The position numbers and the translations under genes were made by a program. A stretch of DNA of 64,000 nucleotides from Antilocapra americana (taxonomy: Eukaryota > Chordata > Mammalia > Artiodactyla > Antilocapridae): the NCBI GenBank assembly GCA_007570785.1, contig ML661900.1, forward strand, positions 5,042,864 through 5,106,863. The letters run 5' to 3'. Under the pieces are notes generated by a model. It saw only the letters and a list, made by a program, of their open reading frames with translations. It was not told the origin of the DNA and did no database searches. Shown piece after piece: positions 49,523-59,449 of the stretch (positions within the stretch are counted from its first letter, which is position 1; the number at the start of each line of letters is the position of its first letter).

Positions 49523-52500
49523 GTAAGTGAGGGTGTGGCGGCCGGGAGGCCCATCCCATACCCCGCTGGCTCACTTCAGGGACTCCCATGACTCCCTCAT
49601 CAGGGCTGACCTTCCTTATCTTCATGTTAGCCTGGCTTTGTCAGCTCAAAGCCCTCTTCAGTCCCCCAGGCTTGGGTCTCCCCAGGGGCACTCAGTGTCA
49701 CTCACTGGAGAAACCTGGCATTGGGGTGGCCCCATGGGGCTCAGTGTACTCTTGCAGCCAGAGGTAGTGCTATGGCTTTCAGAGATGGGCCCTCCCCATC
49801 CCTCACCCCTTTCAGCCCTCAAACATCCTGGGTTCTGGAAATGTGATGAGGTGATTGCCTTGTTCCCTTGCTGGAGGCTGACCAGCACTTGCCAGCCCCC
49901 TCCAGCAGCCTGGGTCTCACCAGAAAGGACTTCCATTGGGACAGGGTCCTGATACGGGGTGGAAGAAGAGTAGGACCCTCGAGGTGTACCCTCTTAACCT
50001 CACAGTCCCCCTTTCTGGTGGCAGGCAAGGGTTGCCCTGTCTCTGGCGGGCTTGGATCAGAGAGGGAAGATTTCTCTGGAGGTAGACCAGTGGTTCGGAG
50101 CAGAGCTGGGGCCAGGGTTTAGGTCTCCTTGGGTCCCCTAAAGGAGGGAGGTGGCAGGGAGGTTAGGCACCTGAGATCGTGGGCCAGTTTCCAGCCCACA
50201 GAATGGCTGATAGAAAAGGCCTCTCCTGGCTTGCAGCTGTCCTGGTGGTCTCGGCTCCCGCCCTGCCCCTTCCTCTGGCTCATGAAGACCTGGGCCCATC
50301 TCCCTGGACCTCTGGCACATCTGCTTTGCAAGGTGGCAGCAAGAAGATATTCTTCCCATCATTAAACCGCTTGGTGCTGGTCCCTGCAGTGGTCTCTCCC
50401 TCAGCCGAGAGGTCAGAGGAGGCTCCTGGCAGGAGGGCAAGACGCCTTTTCCCAGAGGCCCTCGGGGAACAGCAAGGTCTCCTAGGCTTCCTCCTGAACT
50501 TGCAGCTCCTCCCGAACCAGCCTGCCCCTTTGGGAACCTCTGGCACCCCAGGAGGGGCCACACACAGACCAACTCCATCCAGAATGGCTGAGCCTGCAGC
50601 GCACAGCACCCTCAAGTCCTGGCCAGTGTCCCACGTGGCTGCACCTGGAGATGGAAAGGAGATCTTGGTCCCTGGGTCTCCAGAGAGGGCTGTCACATCA
50701 CCACTGCAGGCTTCTCCCCAACTGCAGTCCCAGCTCGTGAGCAGGCACCTCTTCAACCCCAAGGTCTGGACACCATCTGCATCAGGGGCCAGCAACTTCA
50801 GGCCGGGGAATGCCTCACTTCTGACGTTGGCTCCAAGGGCCCCAGAGAAGGCTGTGTCCTCAGCTCCCCAGGGCCCACTTGCGTTTACATCGATCAGTCA
50901 CACGTTGGCTGCCCCAGAGCCGCTTCCTCCTGTAGCAAGAGTGCGGTCAGTGCTGGACACGGCCTCTGCAGCCCTCACAGTGGTCTCGGGCTCCCCCAGA
51001 AATGGTCTGGCGTCCAGTCTGGGCCTGGGTCCTTCAGTGTCGCTATTGCTCTCAACAGTATCCTCTTCACAGTTGTCATCAGTATTACCGCCACCATCAT
51101 ATCCACTCACATCCCCATCACCCACATTGGCATCACTGTCACCCATCATGGGCCCAGGTTCCCCCTTTACCGCCAGAGCCAGAACCTCCCTGGACGCTTC
51201 TGCATCTGTGCTCCCCCGCACAATCACAGGCCGTCTCTTCAATGTTCCCAGCTTTCCACCTGCCCAGCCACCTCCAGCAGTTACAGGGATGGCTGCTCTT
51301 CAGTGGACAGTCCAGCCTAGGCCATTGGTCCCTGATAGCCCAGCATCCTTGGCCACCCTTTCCCTTAGATGTGCCCTTGGCCTTCCTGCTGGCTGCCCCA
51401 GAGTCCCTGGAGGTGTGGCCTCCCCCCAGTCGTCTTCCCTGTCTCATCCCCGCCAGACTGTCTCATTGCAGGACTCGAGATCCCCCTCCCCGCGACCCAG
51501 CAGTGTGACTCGCTTTGTGACCTTCAGGATCACCAGTGAAGCTTCGGTGGCGGCACTTGGGAACCCTGCCTCCCCGGAGTACCAGCTGCTGCGTGACAAC
51601 ATCCGATACCCGGTGCGGGCTTCTTCCTGCGTCTGCTCAGGAGTGCTGACCCCAGCCCACCCCACCTGCCTCTGAGCAAACAGGCCTGTCTCCACTCTGT
51701 GTTTTGGCTCCTGCTATTCTTCTACTCTGCCACCTCACACCCTCCACTACCCTGGCCCTGGGAGGGGCCTCCCCCCGTGGCTCAGACCCTAGCCCCATGG
51801 AGCTGGCATCTCTCTCCCTCTGTCGGCTCCCTTCCCCACACTCTTCCAGCCCAGCTTGCCTCTCCCTGTGAACCACGGCTCCCTGAGGGTGGCCAGGCCT
51901 GGGGTGGGATGCCCACGGGGGCTCTGGAAGTATGGAGTGAGTGAAACCTGCCCTGGACTTCTCTTCGATGTGGGGTGCATGGTGGGAGCCCAAGAGGTAG
52001 AAAGCTGACCCTGTCCTGTAAGTGGCTCCAGCAGGAAGGGGAAGCCAGGCAGAGACTCTTGCGGAGACTCTTACAGGATAAGTCTTGGACTGGTTTAGAT
52101 AGCTGGGGTCAAGGAGTTACCCACAGAACACCTTTCTGAGGAAGGAGAATTTTAACTGGGATGGACAGAAGGCTAAGCCAGATGAAATGAGCAAGCGTTT
52201 CCTAGACAGAGGAAATGACATGTGTGAGGACCCTGAGGTGGAAAGGTGGGTAGAGGCTGAGGTCCAGGGTCATGGGTGAGAGGGGCTGTCTGGAGAAGGC
52301 TCGAGGCCTGGGCTGGGCGGGGGAGAATTAGGAGGAGGGGCTGCCGCCTACAGGCATACAGGCCAACTGGATTGGAGAGCCATTTTCAATAAAACTGCAG
52401 AGAAGGAAAGGCCTGGGAAGGCGGAGTGTTTGCTGGATAGCTGAGGGTACCCTGCTGCTCTCAGTAGGGGGTGGTTGGCAGGTGGTCTCTGGCAGCCAGG

Positions 52501-55500
52501 CGGGGAAGCCTTGGTGGCCTCCAGCAGTCCAGGTGGACAGGGAGGCCATTGCAGGGGCCGGACCAGAGATAATGAGGCTGAGCTGATGCTGTGGAGAAGT
52601 GGGGGGGCCGTGACGACCCTCACCTGGCTCTGTCTGTCCCCAGCTCCAGTCCCTCTATCACAAGGCCTTCTCCAGCTTTGAGGGCGTTGGTGAGCTGCAA
52701 TTCAGGTGAGCGAGTGAGTCTCTCAGGGTCTGCCAGCCGGTCTGCGCCTTCTCAGGCCACAAGCATACTCGGCCAGGCTGCCCTGCCCTGCCCAGCTCCA
52801 TCATAGCACCTTGAAAGCCAGAAAAGCCCCCAGTGAGCAGGCAGGAGGCCCACATCTGGTTGTGCCTCTGGCTGTGTGAGCTTAGGGGACCTCCTGCCTG
52901 CTCTGAGCTCCAATTCCGGCTGCAGGATTGGGGCAGCGGTGCTAGGTTTTGCCTGAACCTGGTGGAGAAGGCAGAGGACTTCCCTGGGGCAAAGAGCCCT
53001 TAAATGACACGTGCCTGTATGCTGAGTCACTCAGTCACGCCAGGCTCTTTGCGACCCTACGGACTGTAACTCACCAGGCTCCTCTGTCCATGGGCTTCTC
53101 CCAGCAACAATACTGGAGTGGGTTGCCATGCCCTCCTCCAGGGGATCTTCCCAACCCAGACATTGAACCCATGTCTCTTACATCTACCTGCATTGGCAGG
53201 TGGGTTCTTTACCACTAGCCCCACATGGTAAATTAAATGACATGTAAGCAGGTACAAATTCTCTGGGGTGGGGGGTGGGGCTCTCTGGTTCTGAGCCTCT
53301 GAGGATGCTGTGGGAGTCCTAAAGCCAGATTTGGTCAGCAGATACCAGTCCTGAAATCTTATAGAAAAGGTTGAGAAAGTCCAAACCATCACAGCCCCAT
53401 ATGAGTTGTGAGTTCAGTGTGGACCTTGATGGAAGCTTGATTATACAAAGTGATGGGAAGTTCACCACCTCTATCTTTCCTTGACCCAAGTTGGTTAGAA
53501 AGTTTCCCCTCCGAACTGAAATCAGTCTCTAGATTCCCTGCCCTGGGTCTGAACAGAGGCTTTGTCTTCCCAAACCCAGGAGGGCACAGCGCAAAATGGG
53601 TAGGTACTCTGGGGAAGGATGAAGGAAGTCTGGGTCCTGAGGCGGCTTGTTTTCAGATCTTTTCTCACAAACTCCTTCAATCCTGTGCTCAGGCCAGGCT
53701 GCCTCCTTGGGATGTGGCCACATAGCCCACCTCCCACAGGCCTCCAGGGGTTCCTCAGGCCTGTCACCTCCCTCTCTCCTGACCCCCTGCTCCTTGTGAT
53801 ACCACCGAAGATGTTTTCCTCAGTCTGGCTTAGGCTGACTTCCTGCTTGCTCACAGTAGCCGTCTCCCTGGGTGGGATTTCCAGTGTTCCCATCAGAGCC
53901 AGTTTGTTGGGCTGTCCAAGGGGACTGGCTTTCCCAAGCACCTGCTGTGTGCTTTGCTGGCTGCACATTATTCCCATTTTAGCTAGGAGCTCAGCTGAGG
54001 CCCAGAGGGGTGATGTCACACAGCAACCCAGTCCACAGCTCCCTCCTTCCTCAGGACCCTGGTCCTGTACACCAGCCTGGTCCTCATCTGTCCCCCAGGG
54101 TTCTCTCTGTCCCCACTGGACCCCTGGTAAGGAGGAGTCTGTCCACAGGCCCAACTCCGCAGCTGTGAATGCCTCCCTTGTGTTTGGGGGCCACGTCCCA
54201 GGCCCCTTTGCCCGTGAAGTCCTCTGGGCACTGCATCGCTCAGTGAAGGCTGCAGGACGGATGCTGGGGAACCTGTCCTTGGATGAGAGCAGCCTCACCT
54301 TGGATGGTGAGTCTCTATCTGCCCCTCTTCCCCCACCCCCTACCTTAGTGCCCATGGACAGCCGGGCATGCTCCCTAGAGAGGTGCACCCCCTGTCCCAG
54401 CCATGAGGCAGGGGGCAGTGGATCAGAAGGCTCCCAGGGCCTCCTGAACTCCCAGCCATGGCTCTCAGGGTGCAACCTGACTGACTTGGCCCTGGAGACC
54501 CTCAGCATCCATCTCACAGCCATGGAGCCCTTCCATCCCCTGCTCCTCCTGCCTGGCTCTGCCCCCTTTGTCCTGCTGGAAAAGAAGATCCTCCCACAGG
54601 TGAGGTGGCCTCTGGCCTGCCCTCCAAGGCCTGGGACTCATTTTGCCTTCCTTGACTGCAGGCCTCTGTGGCTTGGGGGTGAGGGGTGGGCGGCCCCCAG
54701 CCATGGCCCTGTGGGAGGAGGCAGGCATGGAGGGCACACAGCCCTACCCGTTTGGCCCCAGTTTGAGGGATGACATTCTGCCTGGGGTTGGGGAGGTTGT
54801 CTGGGGCAGGCAACAGCTCGTCCCAGGGGGCTATGGTCAGGCTCCGTAATCAGACACCCCTACCCAGGGCCAGCACTAGGGTGAGCAAGGGAGGCACCCA
54901 GAACACAAGGTTTAAGGAGTTGCTCAGTCACCTCATGCCAGTCCTGCCCCTCCCCACCCCACACTGGGTCTCAGGAAAGAGCTCTAGGCCCACCCTGACT
55001 TCCAGGACTCCCCACAGGTCACAGCCATGGTGGCAGAATTCTATTCAGCGCATCCCCAGGAGGGCCCCTTGCTCCTCTTCAGGTGCGTTGGCTCTCCCCT
55101 GCAGCCCAGCCTGCCCTCCTCCTCTCCTAGGGGCTGCCCTGGGGCAGAGGGGCTGTGAGCCAGGCCATGGGAGCAGTGGGCTCAGGGGCCACTAGGGGAG
55201 GGCTTTGTCCCAGGTAGCCCCAGCTAGCCCTGTACAGCTCTGCCTTAGGAGTCAGGGAACCCTGGGCCTGAGGATGTGCTTGGGTGGGAGGCTGGATGCC
55301 TGCTTCTAGAAACACATGCTGGCCGAGCCTGTAACCCTTGCACTCCCTCCTTGTACTTGCCCTAGTAATGCGGACCAGTGGGTGGGCGTTTACATCGAAT
55401 ACAAGTTCCAGTACCCCCTGTAGGTACCCACCTCCCTGGCTTGGCCAATCACCTGGCTCAGAACATAATGGATCCTGCTGTCCAGAAATCCAGCATCATG

Positions 55501-57726
55501 GCCAACGGTGAGTCAGGGCTGGGATCCCTGGGTGTCCTTGGCTGGCGGCCTCTTAATCTCTCTGGGTCTCGGTGTTCCTCCTTTGGAAAATGGACACAGT
55601 TTCGTCTCCGTCACACATACTCTTGTCCTGGGGCCACGGAGAAGAATCAGATGTGGGACCTTAGATAGGGAGCCGGATAGACAGGCTCTGTGGGCCATCG
55701 TGTCTGTCACGGCTACTTGACTGCTCCCTATGGGGGAAGGCAGCCACAGACATCCCATAGACAGGTGGGCGTGGCTGTGCGCCAGTACGACTAGACGGAC
55801 ACAGAAACTTGTATGTCATGTCATTGTGCCACAGGATACCATCCTTTTGATGTTTTTCAACTATCTGAAAAATGTAAAAGCATTTTTAGCTCATGGGCTA
55901 AGGCAGCAGGGCTGGACTGAGCCTCAGACTGGATGTGGCTGCCTGTTGGCTCAGTACAGAGGTTGGGGTGTGCAGCCCAGGGCTCCCAGGAAAGAGACAC
56001 AGGCTGATGCCCACCTCCTCGCCCATCTAGGGGAGAAAGCAGAGATGGTGCTTTGCGAAGTGTGGCTTCAGTTCCTGGACCAACACTTCATCGAGGCCCT
56101 GAAGGACAAAATCAGCCCTAAGTCCCGGAAACTTCGGGGACAACTGACGAGATGGGTGAAATGGGGAGGGGGAGGAAAGAGCAGGAGGCTGGAGGCCTCA
56201 GGGAGGGGCCCCAACAAGGCTGCAGTGGGGCCGTGACCCTCTTCGTCCTCTCTTGCTCCCCAGCTGACCACTGTCCTCAGGCCTCTGCCGACCTTCAGCC
56301 AATGGTGGTGGAGAAGTTCCAGTAAGTTCTTGGCAGCTCTGGGTGACCTGGGGCCGAGGGCTGGACTCTGAGGGTGGGGTCAGGGGCTCAGAGAAATGGC
56401 CTTCCTGAGTGAGGCTCCCAGGCTCTCTAGCCTCCTGACGCTGGTGAGGATCCTCTGGCCAGGCCTGACCCACTGACCTCCAGGGTGGCCACCACCTTCT
56501 TCAGGCCTGCGCCAGCCAGAGCTGTCGTGCAGGGCTGCGTGCTCCAGGGTCTGCGAGCCCTGTGGGAAACTGAGGGCCTCTCCGTGAAGATGGTCATCCC
56601 AGACCTCGGTCAGTGCCTCCCTCCCTATCTTCTATCCATCTGCCTCCTGCCTCAGGCCTGTTGCCTCGCTGCCCCTGGTTGCCCTGACTCTGCGGCCTGC
56701 CACCCTTCCTCCCCTCCCTTCTTCCTGCTGCTCCCCAGATCTTTAGAGTCCAAGCCTGGCCTCCTCTTCCTGGGGGAACTCCAAGGTGGCCCCAGCTTCA
56801 GACCTCTGTTCTTATGGCACTTCTGGGCAAGGACCCCTCACTCAGAACCTCTCTGCAGGCCTGACTGTGCCTTCTCAGGGGTCTGTGGTCTAGAAGGATG
56901 GGGACCCACCCCAACCATCTCCCTGCTTTGTTCCGCAGCCTCAGGTCAGCCTGACACCTTCATCCCCCGCTATGCTGTGGCTCTCATCATCCTGGGTCTC
57001 CTGTTTATTGCACTCACCTTGGTCCTGGTGAGTGTCTGTCTGGGCTAGGGGCGCTTTCCTGAGTGACAAGCTGGACTCTTGACCCTCTGAGTCAAGATGA
57101 GGGCTCGTTTCCCACCTGAGCCCACCCAAAGGAGCTGAGGGGCTTCCAGCCAGAAAGCTCAGCTTGACTCCACTCTTCCCACTACAGGTGCAGAAGCGGA
57201 AGACCTGTTTTGGGGTGTCCGGCCAAACACGGTAAGGCATAGGGGTCAGTCACTCTGAGGTGTTTACTCTGGGTGGGGTCTACCTCCCAGCGGCTGAGGC
57301 CTTGTGCAGACATTTCCCAGTGGGTGTTGACAGAACCTGGGCAGTACAATCACTGTGCCCCACAAGCTTACCCCCTCTCTTATGTGGGCTGGTCCCAGGG
57401 TGGTCAAGCAGAATCCTCTAAATGGGCTCTACTTACCCTCAGACATGCTGCAATGTGGGTGGACAGAGACAGAACTCGGGGCCCCATGTGGCCAGGAGAG
57501 CTGGGACAGGGAAAGAGATCTGGGGGTGGGGGCGGGGGTTGTCTCCGCCACTGGAGCCCCAGGCAGTGACTCCTCCTCAGCCTCGAAGAAGTGGGGACCC
57601 CAGGGCCACGTGGGTGCAGAGGAGGGTGGGGAGCACCATGCTGGGGTGCCTTGTGATTCCTGACTCCTAGCTTTTGTCTTTTCCTCCACCCCTAGGTGCC
57701 CCTTCCTGCTGTTGCTCCTCCAGTGA
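49480..57726 (+). CDS. SEA-domain membrane mucin-like protein, 13 exons, two apparent frame breaks
   Basis: Exons by splice signals and phase: 49480-49522, 50237-51612, 52644-52705, 54149-54306, 54469-54599, 55018-55082, 55366-55507, 56031-56155, 56264-56321, 56484-56608, 56939-57027, 57188-57231, 57696-57726. Introns are GT-AG. Their lengths plus two missing bases give 817 codons. Predicted order: signal peptide (1-25), Ser/Pro/Ala-rich ectodomain (to about 450), SEA-like module 1 (about 450-545), module 2, module 3, a transmembrane helix 'YAVALIILGLLFIALTLVL', basic stop-transfer 'QKRK', and a short tail. SEA modules are 90-120-residue ferredoxin-like folds, often autoproteolytic, in membrane mucins. 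Exon 7 hits a TAG and exon 9 has inconsistent phase. Either the gene is a young pseudogene here or the consensus has errors. I do not recognise a symbol; 'taste receptor cell protein 1' is an unverified candidate name. Confidence 0.8.
50237..51612 (+). CDS. SEA gene exon 2: Ser/Pro-rich ectodomain and start of SEA module 1
   Basis: A 1376-base open exon, acceptor 'ctggcttgcag', donor 'CCG|gtgcgg'. It is unusually long and has no stop. Composition is Ser/Pro/Ala/Leu-rich with long low-complexity parts such as 'STVSSSQLSSVLPPPS', typical of an O-glycosylated stalk, although without clear tandem repeats. The last 40 codons ('RFVTFRITSEASVAALGNP', 'EYQLLRDNIRYP') look like the first strand and helix of an SEA domain. 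The frame stays open upstream to 50179. Confidence 0.85.
52644..54306 (+). CDS. SEA gene exons 3-4: core and second half of SEA module 1
   Basis: Exon 3 (52644-52705) encodes LQSLYHKAFSSFEGVGELQF and ends in phase 2. Exon 4 (54149-54306) completes an Arg codon and continues PNSAAVNASLVFGG through 'GRMLGNLSLDESSLTLDG'. The joined junction reads F-R-P-N-S-A-A-V, the position of the G-S-V-V-V autocleavage motif in MUC1-type SEA domains (F-R-P-G-S-V-V-V). NAS and NLS are potential N-glycosylation sites. Intron 3 (52706-54148) contains an antisense Bov-tA. Confidence 0.85.
53015..53225 (-). mobile_element. Bov-tA SINE, antisense, in SEA gene intron 3
   Basis: Antisense Bov-tA from 'tgctgagtcactcagtcacg' to 'ttaccactagccccacatgg'. 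Confidence 0.85.
54469..55082 (+). CDS. SEA gene exons 5-6: SEA-like module 2, first half
   Basis: Exon 5 (54469-54599) encodes GCNLTDLALETLSIHLTAME, continuing through 'LLLLPGSAPFVLLEKKILPQ'. Exon 6 (55018-55082) encodes 'VTAMVAEFYSAHPQEGPLLLF' and ends in phase 2. Module 2 resembles SEA by strand-helix pattern, not by a strong motif, and lacks a G-S-V-V-V-type site. Confidence 0.75.
55366..55507 (+). CDS. SEA gene exon 7, broken by a one-base shift at a C5 run
   Basis: Acceptor 'ttgccctag'. The entering frame reads 'NADQWVGVYIEYKFQYPL' and then stops at TAG (55421-55423). The exiting frame ('THLPGLANHLAQNIMDPA', 'VQKSSIMANG') is one base off and matches the phase needed by exon 8. One additional C in the run 55414-55418 would connect both frames. 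Confidence 0.8.
55414..55418 (+). other. Apparent one-base deletion in a C run (exon 7)
   Basis: Five Cs, where six would keep the frame. It occurs in a homopolymer, so consensus error and true frameshift mutation are both plausible. Confidence 0.65.
56031..56155 (+). CDS. SEA gene exon 8: SEA module 3 N-terminal half
   Basis: Acceptor 'cgcccatctag', donor 'TGG|gtgaaa', 125 bases. Encodes 'EKAEMVLCEVWLQFLDQHFI' and 'DKISPKSRKLRGQLTRW', an amphipathic pattern expected for an SEA strand and helix. Phase agrees with the exit frame of exon 7. Confidence 0.8.
56264..56321 (+). CDS. SEA gene exon 9, phase inconsistent with its neighbours
   Basis: Strong acceptor ('cttgctccccag') and donor (gtaagt). 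Length is 58, but 59 is needed between exon 8 (phase 0) and exon 10 (phase 2). Entering frame: LTTVLRPLPTFSQ. Exit frame: 'MVVEKF'. One missing base around 56298-56302 (the CCAATGG stretch) would restore 59. Confidence 0.7.
56484..56608 (+). CDS. SEA gene exon 10: SEA module 3 C-terminal half
   Basis: Reads 'VATTFFRPAPARAVVQGCVL', 'QGLRALWETEGLSVKMVIPD', donor CTCG|gtcagt. The long open, SEA-like frame sets the phase that exon 9 fails to deliver. Confidence 0.8.
56939..57231 (+). CDS. SEA gene exons 11-12: transmembrane helix and start of tail
   Basis: Exon 11 (56939-57027) encodes ASGQPDTFIPR followed by the ~19-residue hydrophobic helix. Exon 12 (57188-57231) encodes VQKRKTCFGVSGQTR. The basic 'QKRK' after the helix indicates a type I topology with the tail inside the cell; Cys in 'KTCF' could be palmitoylated (inference). 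Confidence 0.85.
57696..57726 (+). CDS. SEA gene exon 13: C-terminal tail and stop (frame uncertain)
   Basis: With the phase predicted by exon 12 the tail is R-CPFLLLLLQ followed by TGA at 57724-57726. Another phase would give a longer, more tail-like Pro/Ser-rich sequence (VPLPAVAPPVKPN...) ending near 57830. The hydrophobic short form is odd for a cytosolic tail, so the last exon may be misjudged or frame-shifted. Confidence 0.45.
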
Positions 57727-58690
57727 AACCAAATTCCAGACCTCTCCTCCTGCCCCAACCTGCTCCCAGCCTTCCAGAGTCAGCGCTCAGCCCTGAGAAG
57801 CAGAGCCAGAGCAGAAAGGCCCTAGCCTGAGGTCCCCACAGCATGGGGGGGCTTCCTGCCTTCCAGCTCAGCCAAGGACTAGACTCAGAGGGAGCGACAG
57901 AGGTGGGCTGAGGGGAACAGCACCTCACCACCCACACCAAGGAGACCAGCGCGCGTTAGCCACACAGCCACCTCCACTCACAAGGTCTGGGAAAACCCTC
58001 CAGGTCACCATCATCTCAGGTCAGGCCCTGGGGTGCGGAACATGGCAAGACGGAGGCTGCAGAAGATGCAGGAAGGGGAACAGACCTGGCTTCCTCACAC
58101 CTGGCCTGACACGGTGGTGGGGCTAGAGGTATTACTGGCCTCAAGACAAACTCTGGTTGTTTAGGGTATGGAAAATTAAATAACAGGAGCAATGAGAAGT
58201 TGGTATAAGAGATTGCTTTTGTTTCTATGCAGTCATCTGACAGGACATGGGAGAGGTTCAGAGTAGAGGAGAAGGAGGAGGTGGGGCAGAAGACTGACAG
58301 GGTCAAGGGGGGGGATGGGGACTCCTGGGGGGCAAAGTGTGGTCCCAGCCTCACCTCCGCCTTAGGGCCAGCCAGCCTCAGATCCAAGGGCTTTGGGGGC
58401 TGGTGGCCAAGGTGAGGCCTGGTTGATACTCAGTAAATCAGAGCTCTGGGTGTGCACCAGGGAAGGTTGGAGCTATGGAGCAGGCCCCGTGCAGAGAACA
58501 GACTGCCTGGCTGGGGAGACCTAGGAGGGGAGCCAAGCTAACAGCCCCGCAGAGGCCTGAGGGTAGAGCCGTGAAGGCAGCTTTCCTGGAGGATGCCAGG
58601 TAGGTGAAGGCTATGACTCACAGAGCTCAAGCAGCTCCCAGGCCCCCTGGGATGTGAGAAATTTGGTAGCACAGGGGGATGGCCTTTTAA
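57727..58690 (+). other. Putative 3' UTR and downstream unique sequence
   Basis: An ATTAAA at about 58175-58180 could be the polyadenylation signal of the SEA gene. No open frame with a domain is seen. Confidence 0.35.
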
Positions 58691-58694
58691 AGTC

Positions 58695-58826
58695 TTTACA
58701 ACATTGTTTTATGTTTGACTTTTGGCCAGGAGGCAAGTAAGATCTTAGCTTTGAGACCAGGGATTGAACCCACACCCTCTTCACCGGTAGGTGGCTTCTT
58801 AACCACTGGACCATCAGGGACGTCCC
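58695..58826 (-). mobile_element. CHR-type SINE, antisense
   Basis: Ends with 'aaccactggaccatcaggga' near 58801-58820. Confidence 0.8.
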
Positions 58827-59309
58827 TGTGGTCTTTGAAACCATTTCCTAGAATGGAAGGGGACTCCAGCTTAGTCTTACGTGAAAGGCTCCTTCTACCT
58901 ACAGAAGAGCCAGCAGGCCCAGTGAGAGGACCCAGGAGCCTAGGGCCCAGACCATGGGATTACCTGGCCGAAGACAGAAACTGACACCAAGACGCCAGAG
59001 AAGGTCAACAGGAAGGTCACCACGGGGTCAACTATAATTGGCAGCTACAGCTACTCGGGGCCCCACATGGCCAGGAGATTCCTCTGTACTTCTGGAATAT
59101 GCAATCATTCATTCATACCCCTGAAGATCCCCTGCCCCCCAAGGCCCTAGCCCTTGGTACCCAGAAGACCAGTACCCATCTTGGGTCAGCCCTTTCTTTC
59201 TACAACTTTTGATTCAAGGGCCAGAGCAAGCCAGGGACTAGGAATAGGCCCTGGTAGATGCTCCCCTGGCAGTCAGGATACCTACAACATCCCTGCTAAT
59301 GGCTTTCTT

Positions 59310-59444
59310 TTTAAAAATACTTATTTGGCAGTGCTGGGTCTTAGTTATGGCATGCGGGATTCTAGTTCCCCAAGCAGGGATTGAAGCTGGGCCCCCTGCA
59401 TTGGGAGCTAGGAGTCTTAGCCACTGGACCACCAGGGAAGTCCC
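59310..59444 (-). mobile_element. CHR-type SINE, antisense
   Basis: 'ggtcttagttatggcatgcg' start and 'ccactggaccaccagggaag' end (59421-59440). Confidence 0.85.
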
Positions 59445-59449
59445 TTTTC

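Noticed and set aside
50898..51242. Acidic 114-codon minus-strand frame (…GDSDANVGDGDVSGYDGGG…) that looks like a calcium-binding repeat
   Set aside because: It is the exact antisense of the Ser/Pro/Leu-rich exon 2 of the SEA gene. Its composition follows from that and no splice or start signals support it.
53522..54523. 333-codon minus-strand frame and a 384-codon plus frame across introns 3-5
   Set aside because: Long frames come from high GC and contain the true exons 4 and 5 only by chance. Reading through 53619-54773 ignores clear donor/acceptor sites.
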